Shown one piece after another: positions 8,268-17,287 of a DNA stretch of 64,000 bases; the first letter of the stretch is position 1, and every line of letters starts with the position of its first letter. The position numbers were made by a program, and so were the translations under genes. This DNA comes from Edwardsiella anguillarum (GTDB lineage Bacteria; Pseudomonadota; Gammaproteobacteria; Enterobacterales; Enterobacteriaceae), in NCBI RefSeq assembly GCF_008801815.1, contig NZ_VZOX01000003.1; one strand, 5' to 3'. The notes under the pieces were generated by a model that saw only the letters and a list, made by a program, of their open reading frames with translations, had not been told where the DNA came from and made no database searches.

Positions 8268-9545
8268 TTAAAGGAAAAACAGCGCCACGTACAGCACAGC
8301 GACGATAGCGCCCGGCGCGGTGCGCTTGGCGATTTCGACCGGGCTGACGCCGGCCAGGCCAGCGCAGACGATGGCGGCACCGGCGAGCGGTGACATATTG
8401 CGACCCAGGGCCGATGCGAGCATGACACCGGCGCCCAGATTATTGATTTCATATCCAAAGTCACCGGCGTGCGGGGTGACGGCCTCATTAAAGGCAAAGG
8501 CGGTGGCGTCACCGGTGCCGGTGATCAGCCCCATCAGGAATGGCCCTAAGGTGCCGCCCCAGCGGGCGAACTCCGGCGAGTCGGTCAGCAGCTGGATAAA
8601 TGCCTTGATCAGGCCGACGGCGTTTAACCCTTCGATGAAGACGGCTGCGGCGATGATGATGCCAAGGATGTTGGCGTAAGAGGAGCCCATGCCGTCAAAA
8701 AAGCTTTTGGTCAGGGCGCTGGGGCTGACCCGGGTGATCAGCAGCGCGTAAAGGGAGCCGATGATCATCGCCGCCGGGACGCTCATCTTGCTGCTGCCGA
8801 GCCAGCCCAGGCTGGAGCAGACCAGCAGCAGCACCGGCAGAAACGGAGCCAGGGTCTGCAGATAGAAACGTAGATTGCGTACCGGATCCGCCTGTGCCGC
8901 CTCGGCATCCTGCGCCACAGGGCCTTCAGGGCGGTAGTTAAGGCCGTTGCTGGCAAAGGCCACCAGCGTCAGGCAGACGGCGCAGATAGCGGCGCAGATG
9001 ACGGTGGTCGGCGCATGGTAGAAGACAAAGTCCATCAGCGGCGTTTTAGAGATATGGGAGATAAAGGCATTGTGGGCCACGCCGGGATTCAGGTAGGCCC
9101 CCAGCGTGCCGGAGAGTACGGCGCCGCCGGCGATGGCCGGATGCACCCGCGCGGCGATCAACAACGGGATCAGCGTGGCGCCCACCGCAGCGGAGACTCC
9201 GGCGGCGGAGGGGATGGCAATACAGATGACAAAGGTGACGGCCACGGCCGTCGGCACCAGCAGAAAGCCGAGTTTACTCAGTCCGCGGGTCAGCAGGCGC
9301 ACTAGACACATATCGCAGCCGGTAAATTTCATCACATAGGCAAAGCCCATGCTGCTGCAGATCGATTCGATCAGCCCAGAGGTGGTCATTCGGGTACTGA
9401 ACGCATTAAAGGCATTCATCGGCGCCAGAGAAATAATACATAATAGAATGCCAGCGCCGATAAGCGTAGTGCGGGTATCGTACCGTTTAATCAATAAAAC
9501 GACCGTAGCAATTAATACTACGACGCCTAATATTACCGTCAGCAT
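8268..9545 (-). CDS. DcuC-family anion permease
   Basis: 425-residue inner-membrane carrier with about 12 hydrophobic segments and the DcuC/DcuD-like pattern: IPSAAGVSAAVGATLIPLL in the first half and GLITGTGDATAFAFNEAVTPH and GRNMSPLAGAAIVCAGLAGVSP in the second. Family members move C4-dicarboxylates. Here the gene is upstream of the M20 amidohydrolase with a 15-base gap and divergent from a LysR gene, so it probably imports the amidohydrolase's acylated amino-acid substrate or exports a product. The exact substrate cannot be read from the sequence. Confidence 0.82.
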   Translation of the reverse strand: MLTVILGVVVLIATVVLLIKRYDTRTTLIGAGILLCIISLAPMNAFNAFSTRMTTSGLIESICSSMGFAYVMKFTGCDMCLVRLLTRGLSKLGFLLVPTAVAVTFVICIAIPSAAGVSAAVGATLIPLLIAARVHPAIAGGAVLSGTLGAYLNPGVAHNAFISHISKTPLMDFVFYHAPTTVICAAICAVCLTLVAFASNGLNYRPEGPVAQDAEAAQADPVRNLRFYLQTLAPFLPVLLLVCSSLGWLGSSKMSVPAAMIIGSLYALLITRVSPSALTKSFFDGMGSSYANILGIIIAAAVFIEGLNAVGLIKAFIQLLTDSPEFARWGGTLGPFLMGLITGTGDATAFAFNEAVTPHAGDFGYEINNLGAGVMLASALGRNMSPLAGAAIVCAGLAGVSPVEIAKRTAPGAIVAVLYVALFFL

Positions 9546-9684
9546 AAATGCCTCCCCCCAGATTTATGGTTTGTTTTATAGTGGATAAAGTCAGTATCAT
9601 GGCTATTGATTTAACGCAAAAATTGATGGCAGGGTAATATGCTATTAGTTTCACGATGATAAAAAAAACTGATAGGGTGGGGCG
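9546..9684. promoter_or_regulatory. Divergent promoter region, permease operon / LysR
   Basis: The 139-base AT-rich gap between the divergent DcuC-type and LysR genes must contain both promoters and, by analogy with LysR systems, the regulator's binding site. No single operator could be assigned with confidence. Confidence 0.55.
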
Positions 9685-10611
9685 ATGCGCTATTTGCCAA
9701 AAATACAACAGCTGAAGGTGTTTAATGAGGTTATTCGCAGCGGAAGTATCCGGGCAGCGGCGCGTAAAATGGATCAGTCTCAGCCCGCTTTAACCCGTAC
9801 ACTCAAAGAGTTAGAGCATCATATGGGGGCGACGCTGTTGATCCGCAGCAACGAGGGCGTGACGCTGACCGACGCCGGAAAATCCTTTGCTATTCGGGCA
9901 CACCTGATCCTGGAAGAGCTGGAAAAGGCGGCGGAGGAGGTGGAGCAAATAACCAAAAACGGCCATGGACACGTCGCCTTTGGTATTTCATCTTTATTCG
10001 GAATAACTGTGTTAAATAAAGTGTTAAATGATTTTAAACAGGGATTTCCAGCAACCGTAATTAATGTTAAGGAAGCGCAACTTTCTACATTGTTACCCAG
10101 TTTACGTGATGGGCGGCTCGATTTTGCACTCGGGACATTGACAGATGAGATGCCGCTGGGGGACTTTATTTCGATTCCCCTGTTCGATGCGCCATTTTGT
10201 ATTGTTGCCAGAAAAGAGCACCCATTAGCTAATTGTTCTGAGCTGGAGGCGTTGCGTCAGGCGAAGTGGGTAATGCCAGAAACTGATATGGGATATTATC
10301 ATAACATCCGGCGTATTATTCCTTTTGACCATCCGGATAATCCGCACTACCCCATTCTGACGGACTCCACAGTGTGCATCATGAATCTAGTGATGAACGG
10401 TGACTATCTGACCATTCTGTCGCGCGCGCGGCTGCGCGAGGCCCGCTTCGGCGGCGTGCTGACGGCGCTGCCGATCGGACTGCAGTTTCTGCCGGTGGGG
10501 CACTATGGCTTGATCTACCCGCGAAAGCGTCCGCTGACGCAGGCCTCACAGGCGCTGATTGAACAGTTTCGCTGGCACTGCCAGCACCATGACTGGCAGC
10601 ACCCGCAGTGA
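9685..10611 (+). CDS. LysR-family transcriptional regulator (AbgR-like)
   Basis: 308-residue LTTR. N-terminal winged helix-turn-helix (IRSGSIRAAARKMDQSQPALTRTLKELEHHMG...LLIRSNEGVTLTDAG) and a two-lobed effector domain (HVAFGISSLFG... DFALGTLTDEMP). The HTH pattern and divergent placement from a transporter/M20 amidohydrolase operon resemble E. coli abgR with abgABT, so it likely controls that operon in response to a substrate-related molecule. The ligand is unknown. Confidence 0.85.
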   Translation: MRYLPKIQQLKVFNEVIRSGSIRAAARKMDQSQPALTRTLKELEHHMGATLLIRSNEGVTLTDAGKSFAIRAHLILEELEKAAEEVEQITKNGHGHVAFGISSLFGITVLNKVLNDFKQGFPATVINVKEAQLSTLLPSLRDGRLDFALGTLTDEMPLGDFISIPLFDAPFCIVARKEHPLANCSELEALRQAKWVMPETDMGYYHNIRRIIPFDHPDNPHYPILTDSTVCIMNLVMNGDYLTILSRARLREARFGGVLTALPIGLQFLPVGHYGLIYPRKRPLTQASQALIEQFRWHCQHHDWQHPQ

Positions 10612-10644
10612 GGGGCGCTGCCGCACTTTTTTGCAGGAGGCTAT

Positions 10645-10968
10645 ATGGATTTTTCCACCGCATATCACAGGTTTCAGCAGAGTTTGGACGGAACGGACAG
10701 CTACGTGGCCCTGAGCCGCGATATGCAGGCGCTGATGACGCAGGATGCGCAGAACGCTAGCCTGTATTACACCGTCTATCGTTTTGCCCGTCAGTATGTG
10801 CTGCTGTATGAAGATCAGGCGATCGATCCCGACTTTGCCCAGCACGCCAAGCGTACGCTAGCGGGGTTTCTAGCGACGCTGGAGGCGGCCTTAAACGGGG
10901 CAGAGGCGCCCTACAGCGCACTCAATCGGGTGGTGACGGCGTATCTGGCGGGCGATCGCATCTTCTGA
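10645..10968 (+). CDS. Hypothetical 107-residue protein
   Basis: Small soluble, mostly alpha-helical acidic protein (begins MDFSTAYHRFQQSLDG, ends YLAGDRIF) that I do not recognise. A strong AGGAGG-like site six bases before ATG and the normal codon use of the surroundings support it as a real gene. It starts 34 bases after the LysR stop on the same strand and may be co-transcribed. No signal peptide, membrane segment or Cys motif is visible. Confidence 0.65.
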   Translation: MDFSTAYHRFQQSLDGTDSYVALSRDMQALMTQDAQNASLYYTVYRFARQYVLLYEDQAIDPDFAQHAKRTLAGFLATLEAALNGAEAPYSALNRVVTAYLAGDRIF

Positions 10969-11013
10969 TCTTGGCGCGGCGACCCCGGCGGCGCAGGATC
11001 GCGCCGCGCGCGT

Positions 11014-11742
11014 TTAGCGTCGCTGCAGCCGTGCGAACTCGGCCTTCGCGGCGGCCAGGTCTCGCTCAAACTGCGGCTGGGCGTGCAGGCTGGCGACAAA
11101 CGCAGAGCCCAGCAGGCGTCCCTGATCGACGTCACTTTGCCAGTGCGCGCCGCAGATCACCCGGCTCTGACCAAACTGGTAGCCGCGCTGCAGCAGCGCG
11201 TCCTGCCGGGCTGGATTGATCTCTGCCAGCACCAGCGCCACCGCCCAGCCCAGCGTGGCATGGCCGGAAGGATAGGAGCCGGAGTCGGCCATCTCTTTAT
11301 CATATTGAGGGGTACAGGTCTGCCCGTGATAGAAGACGAACGGGCGCTGGCGCATATAGTGATGCTTGGCGGAGCGCAGGGTCGGGTTGTGGCTGTCCGC
11401 CATCATATTGCTGAGCAGGCGGTAGATCGCCGGCGTCGCCGCTTCGCTGATGGGCATGCCAAAGGCCGGGGAGAACAGCTCAAGGATCGCCTTGTAGTTA
11501 CCGTCGCGGGCGGCCTGTTCGACGCGTTTGGCATCATAGACGGCCCCCGTAGACTGGTAGATGGCCTTGTCCTGCAAAAAGGCGACAGAGTCATAGCCCG
11601 GCGGCGGCGGCAGTATCTTGACCGCGTTCGGGGCACTCTGTGGCGTCAGGTAGACGTCATGGCCGGCGGCGAATACCTGGCCGACCAGCAGTAGCGCGGT
11701 AGAGATAAGCAGCAGCCGATGCCGATAGCCTGTAAACAACAT
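11014..11742 (-). CDS. Class A non-specific acid phosphatase (PhoN/PhoC type)
   Basis: Secreted periplasmic phosphatase of the PAP2-related class A family, releasing phosphate from organic phosphomonoesters. The 242 residues begin with a signal peptide (cleavage likely after GQVFA) and contain the three-part phosphatase signature: KHHYMRQRP, then GSYPSGHA near residue 155 and SRVICGAHWQSDVDQGR near 190. The usual class A box is GSYPSGHT; the last residue is Ala here. A ribosome site AGAGGAT precedes ATG. It appears monocistronic, between a small hypothetical gene and the FAH-family gene. Confidence 0.92.
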   Translation of the reverse strand: MLFTGYRHRLLLISTALLLVGQVFAAGHDVYLTPQSAPNAVKILPPPPGYDSVAFLQDKAIYQSTGAVYDAKRVEQAARDGNYKAILELFSPAFGMPISEAATPAIYRLLSNMMADSHNPTLRSAKHHYMRQRPFVFYHGQTCTPQYDKEMADSGSYPSGHATLGWAVALVLAEINPARQDALLQRGYQFGQSRVICGAHWQSDVDQGRLLGSAFVASLHAQPQFERDLAAAKAEFARLQRR

Positions 11743-11862
11743 GATAGATCCTCTTGCTAACGCGGGTATGCCGTACCGGATCGCCCGCTGATGGACGCGC
11801 CATGGATGGCGCGCTTTCCCGCCGTCGGCGTAGGGGCTCGCGCTCGCCCACGCCGGCAGTGC

Positions 11863-12705
11863 TCAGAGCGTGCCTTCGGCTACCCGATTCGTCAGATGAC
11901 CGACCCGCTCGATATCGACCTCAATGCAGTCACCGGGGTGCATAAACAGCGGCGGCGTGCGCTTTTTACCTACGCCGCCCGGCGAGCCGGTGATGATAAC
12001 ATCGCCGGGGCTCAGGACGGTAAAAGTGCTGATGTACTCCACCAGGCGACTGATGGGGTGGATCATCGCGGCGGTGCTCTCCTCTTGTACCATACTTCCG
12101 TTAAGCCAGGTGCGGATGCGCAGATGCTGGGGATCGGGGATCTCATCGCGGGTCACCAGCCAGGGACCAAAGGCGCCGGTACGGCTCCAGTTTTTCCCGG
12201 CGGTGAACCAGCTGTGCTGCCAGTCCCGCACCGAGCCGTCCATATAGCAGCTGTAGCCGGCGATATGATCCAGCGCGCGGGCGTGGGGGATCGCGCTCCC
12301 GCCGCGGCCAATAATGACCGCCAGCTCGCCTTCGTAGTCAAACTCCTGCGACTGCAGCGGTTTTAGCAGCGGCGTCATGTGGCCCGCCTGCGAGTCGGCA
12401 AAGCGGATAAACAGGGTCGGCGCCGGATCCTGCTGGGCGAACTCCCGCCGCTTATCGGGGTAGTTCATGCCGACGCAGAGGATCTTCCCCGGATTGTCGA
12501 TCACTGGTAAGAAGGTAATCTGCTCATAGTCGAGATCCGCCGGATAGTGCTGCAGCATCCGTGCCTCCTCCAGCGCCTGGGCGCTCAGCAGGGCCTTTAA
12601 ATCGGCATAGTAGAGACCGAGACGGCGCCCGAGATCGATGATGCCATCCGGGCGGGCAATGCCGTAGCTGCGCTGCCCTTGGTACAGATAACTGACAAGT
12701 TTCAT
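11863..12705 (-). CDS. Fumarylacetoacetate hydrolase (FAH) family protein
   Basis: 280-residue FAH-superfamily enzyme. Members hydrolyse or decarboxylate 2-oxo acids (acylpyruvases, oxaloacetate decarboxylase, 2-keto-pentenoate hydratase). The C-terminal catalytic fold shows the metal-binding acidic residues in FDYEGELAVIIGRGG and YMDGSVRDWQ, the following lysine region (AGKNWSRTGAFGPWLVT) and the closing VLSPGDVIITGSPGGVG loop. It lies 40 bases downstream of a 2-hydroxycarboxylate transporter on the same strand, which suggests a joint role in uptake and breakdown of a hydroxy/oxo acid; the precise substrate is unresolved. Confidence 0.85.
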   Translation of the reverse strand: MKLVSYLYQGQRSYGIARPDGIIDLGRRLGLYYADLKALLSAQALEEARMLQHYPADLDYEQITFLPVIDNPGKILCVGMNYPDKRREFAQQDPAPTLFIRFADSQAGHMTPLLKPLQSQEFDYEGELAVIIGRGGSAIPHARALDHIAGYSCYMDGSVRDWQHSWFTAGKNWSRTGAFGPWLVTRDEIPDPQHLRIRTWLNGSMVQEESTAAMIHPISRLVEYISTFTVLSPGDVIITGSPGGVGKKRTPPLFMHPGDCIEVDIERVGHLTNRVAEGTL

Positions 12706-12745
12706 GATAGGAATAATGTAATGGTTTATAGAATAGTGGGCGCTA

Positions 12746-14104
12746 TCAGAGTAGCACTTTGCCTAAAAATAGCAGGGCCAGCGTGACATTAATCGCGCCG
12801 CCGATGCGGGTGGCTATCTGGGCAAACGGCATCAGCGACATACGGTTGCCCGCGGTGAGGATCGCCACATCGCCGGTGCCGCCCTGGCCGCTTTGGCAGC
12901 AGGAGACGATCGCCACATCGATCGGGTACATGCCAATCTTCCTGCCGACGATAAAGCCGGTGGCGACCAGCGTCGCGACGGTACAGACGATCACCGCCAG
13001 GTTGGCCAGCGTAAAGGCGTTGACCAGCTCCTGCCACGGCGTGATGGCCACGCCGACGGCGAACAGGATCGGGTAGGTCACGGAGGTGCGGAAGAAATGG
13101 TAGACGATCTGCGACCCCTGCATGATGCGCGGGGAGACGCCGTGCGCCAGCTTGATCAGCACCGCGACAAACAGCATGCCGACCGGCGCAGGCAGACCGA
13201 TAAGACGGTGTCCCAGCATACCGACCATATACAGTAGTACGGCCAGCAGCGCGCCGGAGGCCAGGGCGCTGATATCCAGCTTATCGCTGGCGCGCTCGCT
13301 CAGGGCGGCCATCGGCTCCCCGTCATCGCCGTCGCGGCGCGGCATCAGTTCGCCTTCGCCGGTCAGGTGGGGGAAATGTTTACCCAGCATATTCAGGGAG
13401 CCGGCGATGATAATCGCCGTCAGGCTGCCGAGCATCACGATGGGGAGAATCCGCCCCAGCGCTACGCCCTGCTGCATATGCAGCAGGGTGGCATAGCCCA
13501 TGGAGAGCGGAATGGCGCCCTCGCCGACGCCCCCGGCCATGATCGGCAGGATCAGAAAGAAGAAGGTCTGAAATGGCGCCAGTCCCAGCGCATAGCCCAC
13601 CCCCATCCCGACCAGCATACCGGCGATCTCACCGCACAGCATGGGGAAAAATATCCGTAAAAAGCCCTGTATCAGGGTGGTGCGGTTCATGCTCATAATG
13701 CTGCCGACGATAATGCAGCAAATGTAGAGATAAAGAATATTGGTGTTTTTAAAGAAATGGGTGGTCGAGGTAATCACCGGCTGGGGCAGCAGACCGTAAT
13801 AGACCAGCGCAGAGGGGATAAAGGTCGCGCAGATCGCGGCGGCGCCCATTTTACCGACGATCGGCAGGCGCTTACCAAATTCGCCACAGGCAAAGCCAAA
13901 GAATGCCAGGGTAGCAACCATAACTACAATATTATTGGGCAGGCTGTCGTTGATACAGTCGATGGTAATTAAGATACCGGCCAGGACAAATAACGGCAGG
14001 GGAATAATCCCCACCTTCCAGTTATCCATCAGATTCCACCACAGCGTTTTTAGCGACGGCGCAGGGCTGGCAAGGGTTGCCAGTTTTTCATTAGATGTAG
14101 TCAT
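12746..14104 (-). CDS. 2-hydroxycarboxylate transporter (2HCT/CitS family)
   Basis: 452-residue secondary carrier with 11 or more hydrophobic segments. Both halves carry the family's re-entrant Gly-rich loops: PIMAGGVGEGAIPLS near residue 200 and SCCQSGQGGTGDVAILTAGNRM near 405, followed by the conserved QIATRIGGA. Family members (CitS, MaeN, CimH) take up citrate, malate or other 2-hydroxycarboxylates with Na+ or H+. No citrate lyase genes are nearby; its partner appears to be the FAH-family enzyme immediately downstream. Confidence 0.9.
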   Translation of the reverse strand: MTTSNEKLATLASPAPSLKTLWWNLMDNWKVGIIPLPLFVLAGILITIDCINDSLPNNIVVMVATLAFFGFACGEFGKRLPIVGKMGAAAICATFIPSALVYYGLLPQPVITSTTHFFKNTNILYLYICCIIVGSIMSMNRTTLIQGFLRIFFPMLCGEIAGMLVGMGVGYALGLAPFQTFFFLILPIMAGGVGEGAIPLSMGYATLLHMQQGVALGRILPIVMLGSLTAIIIAGSLNMLGKHFPHLTGEGELMPRRDGDDGEPMAALSERASDKLDISALASGALLAVLLYMVGMLGHRLIGLPAPVGMLFVAVLIKLAHGVSPRIMQGSQIVYHFFRTSVTYPILFAVGVAITPWQELVNAFTLANLAVIVCTVATLVATGFIVGRKIGMYPIDVAIVSCCQSGQGGTGDVAILTAGNRMSLMPFAQIATRIGGAINVTLALLFLGKVLL

Positions 14105-14393
14105 ATTTCAGCCCACCTGTTTTATTGGTGGGACATATATAGCATGCTAATTTTTGATAAAAACGTGATCGTCCCCGGATCCATCGGGGTTATTTAATGT
14201 CGTTATTCTGACTTAACTTGTTTAAATAGAATTAAATTTTGGAATATGTTTTTTATTGAGTTAAATCGTCAGGGATCGCGACAGGCGGGGACGGGCGAGG
14301 CACAGGATAGGGGAGGCCGACGTCGGCGAGGGGAGAACGCGGCCCCTGCGATGGCAGGCGCCGCGTGGATATCCCCGGCGGGGGATATGGCGT

Positions 14394-15863
14394 TTAGTCG
14401 GCGCTGCCCTGCGCCGTGTCGCGCTTTTTACGCGCCATGGCGTATACGGCGCCGATCATGATCACCATCAGCAGCGCGATAAAGGGCAGTACCGACAGCA
14501 GCTGGCCGGAGCGGTAGAAGGTCAGCAGCAGCATAAAGCACCAGCCGCCGAGCATCGGGATTAGGGTGCGGCGCACGATGTCGACCTGTGAGATACCGGC
14601 GATACCGGCGACGGCGATGATCACCCCGGCGATCGGCGAGATGGTGCGTCCCATGCCAGCGGAGATCTGTACCGGCAGGATCATCTCTGCCGTGCTGCCG
14701 CCGACACGCTTGGCGATATCCGGCAGCATCGGCGCGAAAGAGAAGAAGGCGGCGTTGCCGGAGCCCATCAGGGCGGCGATGGTGAAGGTTAACAGCGCCA
14801 TCAGCAGTACCACCACGCCGCTGCCAAAGCCGGCGTTGCTGGCCAGATCCAGCAGATCGTGCACCGCCCCGATCGACTTCAGCCCCTCGGCGAAGGTCTG
14901 GCCGGCGACGATCAGCGTCACCACGGTGGCGAACACCTTACCCATATTGCTGAAGACCACGCTGAGCCCGGCCATCACCGGCTTGGCGGCACGGAAGCGC
15001 AGGTATTCGCACAGCATGGAGAGCGCGACGCTGATCAATACGGCGGTATTCATGTTGATGACGATGGTGCCGACACCCAGTTTGCTGAAGGTCAGCATAA
15101 AGAACAGCGGCAGCATCGGCAGCAGCACATAGTGCAGCGGTGCATCGCTCTGCGTCTCCTGCAGCTTCTCCTGATCCAGGCTCACCTCCTCGGCCACGGC
15201 GCCATCGCGGCGGTCAAAGTAGCGTTGTACCAGGATATGCAGCAGCGCCACCGCCAGGATGGTCAGCACGGCGACCGGCAGCTGCTGGTGGATAAAGTAT
15301 TCGGTGATGTCCACGCCCGAGGTCTGCGCCGCCATGATGGAGTTGCCGGAGCCGGGGCCGAACTCGATGGCGCAGGTGCTGGCCAGCACCGCCGCCGCCG
15401 CCGCACGGCTACAGCCCAGGCGAGTCAGCACCGGATACAGGGTCGCCATCAACAGCAGGCTTAGCCCGGTGGCGCTGGTGATAAATAGCGACAGCGTTTG
15501 GCCGAGGATAAAGGCGATCCCCAGCAGCAGATAGGGGGAGTTGAGGCGCTGCAGCGGGCGTGCCGTTACCCGCACCAGCGCCTGGCTGGCGCCGATGGCA
15601 GACATATACATGGCAAAGCCGCCGATCAGCATGATCTGCAGTCCAAGGCCACCGCCCATCTTCTGAAACAGCTGGTTGATGTACTCCAACAGGTCAAAGC
15701 CGACCCAGCCGGTCGACTTGTTGATAAAGGTGGCGTCGTTGGTGAAGACGGCGATGGCCATCATCACCAGGCCGCTCAGCAGCAGCACCGCCTGGGGATT
15801 ATAGTTTTTCAGGATCAGTCGTCCGGCAAACAGCACGGCGCACAGCGCGATCAGTAGGCTCAT
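14394..15863 (-). CDS. DcuC-family C4-dicarboxylate/peptide-product permease
   Basis: 489-residue permease of the DcuC type with around 12 membrane segments; typical motifs are FGPGSGNSIMAAQTSG near residue 180 and ALMGSGNAAFFSFAPMLP plus SAGMGRTISPIAGVI near 390-420. ATG 15863 is selected because AAGGAAA lies 8 bases upstream and the start is 4 bases past the iadA stop; a start at 15884 would overlap iadA. Position in an operon with isoaspartyl dipeptidase suggests it moves aspartyl dipeptides or released C4 acids. Confidence 0.85.
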   Translation of the reverse strand: MSLLIALCAVLFAGRLILKNYNPQAVLLLSGLVMMAIAVFTNDATFINKSTGWVGFDLLEYINQLFQKMGGGLGLQIMLIGGFAMYMSAIGASQALVRVTARPLQRLNSPYLLLGIAFILGQTLSLFITSATGLSLLLMATLYPVLTRLGCSRAAAAAVLASTCAIEFGPGSGNSIMAAQTSGVDITEYFIHQQLPVAVLTILAVALLHILVQRYFDRRDGAVAEEVSLDQEKLQETQSDAPLHYVLLPMLPLFFMLTFSKLGVGTIVINMNTAVLISVALSMLCEYLRFRAAKPVMAGLSVVFSNMGKVFATVVTLIVAGQTFAEGLKSIGAVHDLLDLASNAGFGSGVVVLLMALLTFTIAALMGSGNAAFFSFAPMLPDIAKRVGGSTAEMILPVQISAGMGRTISPIAGVIIAVAGIAGISQVDIVRRTLIPMLGGWCFMLLLTFYRSGQLLSVLPFIALLMVIMIGAVYAMARKKRDTAQGSAD

Positions 15864-15867
15864 TCTT

Positions 15868-17016
15868 TCAGTTTCCTTGTTCAAAGTTACCCGTGGCCAG
15901 ACACTCTTCTCCCTTCAGCATCAGGCGGCCACGGGCGTATACGCGTTCGGGGCGCAGATTATCATCGAACAGGCACAGATCTGCATCCCCTGCGGGTAAA
16001 ATTCTGCCCTTCGCGATCCCCAGTGCGTCGGCCACGTTGGCGGTGACCATCGCCAGCGCCTGCGGCAGGGGAATGCGCTGGTCAATCAGCTGCGGCAGCA
16101 GCAGCAGGTTGCCGTCCAGCGGCGCGGCGTCCAGTCCGATAATGCTGCCCTGGGCATCAAAGCGCGGCACGCTGCCGTTGCCGTCGGAGCTGATGGTGAG
16201 CCGATCCGGGCTGACGCCGGCATCCAGCGCCAGCCGGGCGGCGCAGGCCGGTGGAACAAAGCGGCTGCCGCCGGAGGTAATATCAATATGGCCGCCGGCG
16301 CGGGCAAAGGCGATGGCATCGCTGAACAGCGCCTCGGTGCGCGCCACGTGGGTCGGCGAGATATGCTGGATAGGCAGGCCGTGCGCCAGCAGCGCATTGA
16401 TCTGGGCAAAGGCATCGGGCAGCGCGCCCAGGTGGATGTGCAGCAGCCCGCGTTTGCCCGCCAGCAGTGCGGCAACGCGGATATCGGAGACGATACGCAG
16501 CAGCTCCTGGGTCGTCGGGAACGAACCGCGGTGATCGGCTAGCGCTATCTTTACCCCCAGCACTCGCTCAATAAAGGCGATGTCATCGCGAATGGCGCCG
16601 GTGATGGTCCGGGTGGGAAGCTCGTAAGATCCGGTGTGCATATAGGCGCTGATTCCCTCCACGTTCAGCGCCTGCATTTTGGCGTACAGATCCTTAGGCG
16701 TACGGGAGATGCCATCGGTGCCGAGCACCCCGACGACGGTGGTGGTCGCGGCGCGGATCAGCCGTGATAGGGAGGCCGCGGGCGTCCGGCTGGCGAAGCC
16801 GCCTTCGCCGCCGCCGCCGATCAGGTGTACATGCTGATCGATGAGGCCGGGGGCTAGGATTTTACCGCGACAGTCGATAACCTCACGCAGCCCGGGCAGT
16901 GCGCTGACCTGCAGGTTCTCCTCGATGGCGACGATCTTCTCGCCGCACAGCAATACGTCCCGGCGCCCCAGGGGCTGTGGTTGATAGACGTCGGCATCTT
17001 TAAGCAGGGTAAACAT
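15868..17016 (-). CDS. iadA: Isoaspartyl dipeptidase IadA
   Basis: Dinuclear-zinc amidohydrolase that splits beta-aspartyl (isoAsp-X) dipeptides arising from damaged proteins. 382 residues (E. coli 390). Metal ligands and catalytic residues are visible: HVH in GLIDQHVHLIGGGGEGG, a Lys in VKIALADHRGS as the likely bridging carboxylated lysine region, His in LLHIHLGALP and SPTHVAR, and the catalytic Asp in ISSDGNGSVP. ATG 17016 has AGGAGAG upstream; longer in-frame extensions lack conservation. Followed at 4 bases by a DcuC-type permease and divergent from a HypT-like LysR, as iadA is from yjiE/hypT in E. coli. Confidence 0.93.
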   Translation of the reverse strand: MFTLLKDADVYQPQPLGRRDVLLCGEKIVAIEENLQVSALPGLREVIDCRGKILAPGLIDQHVHLIGGGGEGGFASRTPAASLSRLIRAATTTVVGVLGTDGISRTPKDLYAKMQALNVEGISAYMHTGSYELPTRTITGAIRDDIAFIERVLGVKIALADHRGSFPTTQELLRIVSDIRVAALLAGKRGLLHIHLGALPDAFAQINALLAHGLPIQHISPTHVARTEALFSDAIAFARAGGHIDITSGGSRFVPPACAARLALDAGVSPDRLTISSDGNGSVPRFDAQGSIIGLDAAPLDGNLLLLPQLIDQRIPLPQALAMVTANVADALGIAKGRILPAGDADLCLFDDNLRPERVYARGRLMLKGEECLATGNFEQGN

Positions 17017-17287
17017 GAGCTTCTCTCCTGTGTTGGACATGGCGATAGCGTGACCCGCCGCGGGGGCGAGTAAATGGCTGTGTCGATATGACGATCGGCG
17101 GATCTCCGCAGCGGGGCGGGCGCGACGGCGGATCGCCGCCGACATTCTGGCGATTGCGCAGCGGTAGGGGCGGTTTAGTGCCGCGCATCCCATAGGAATC
17201 TATTTTTATAAAATATAATATCACCACAGTTTATATCGCCATTGCTTATTGGGCATGGCGCTATGCCGTCACAACATAGGACGCACG

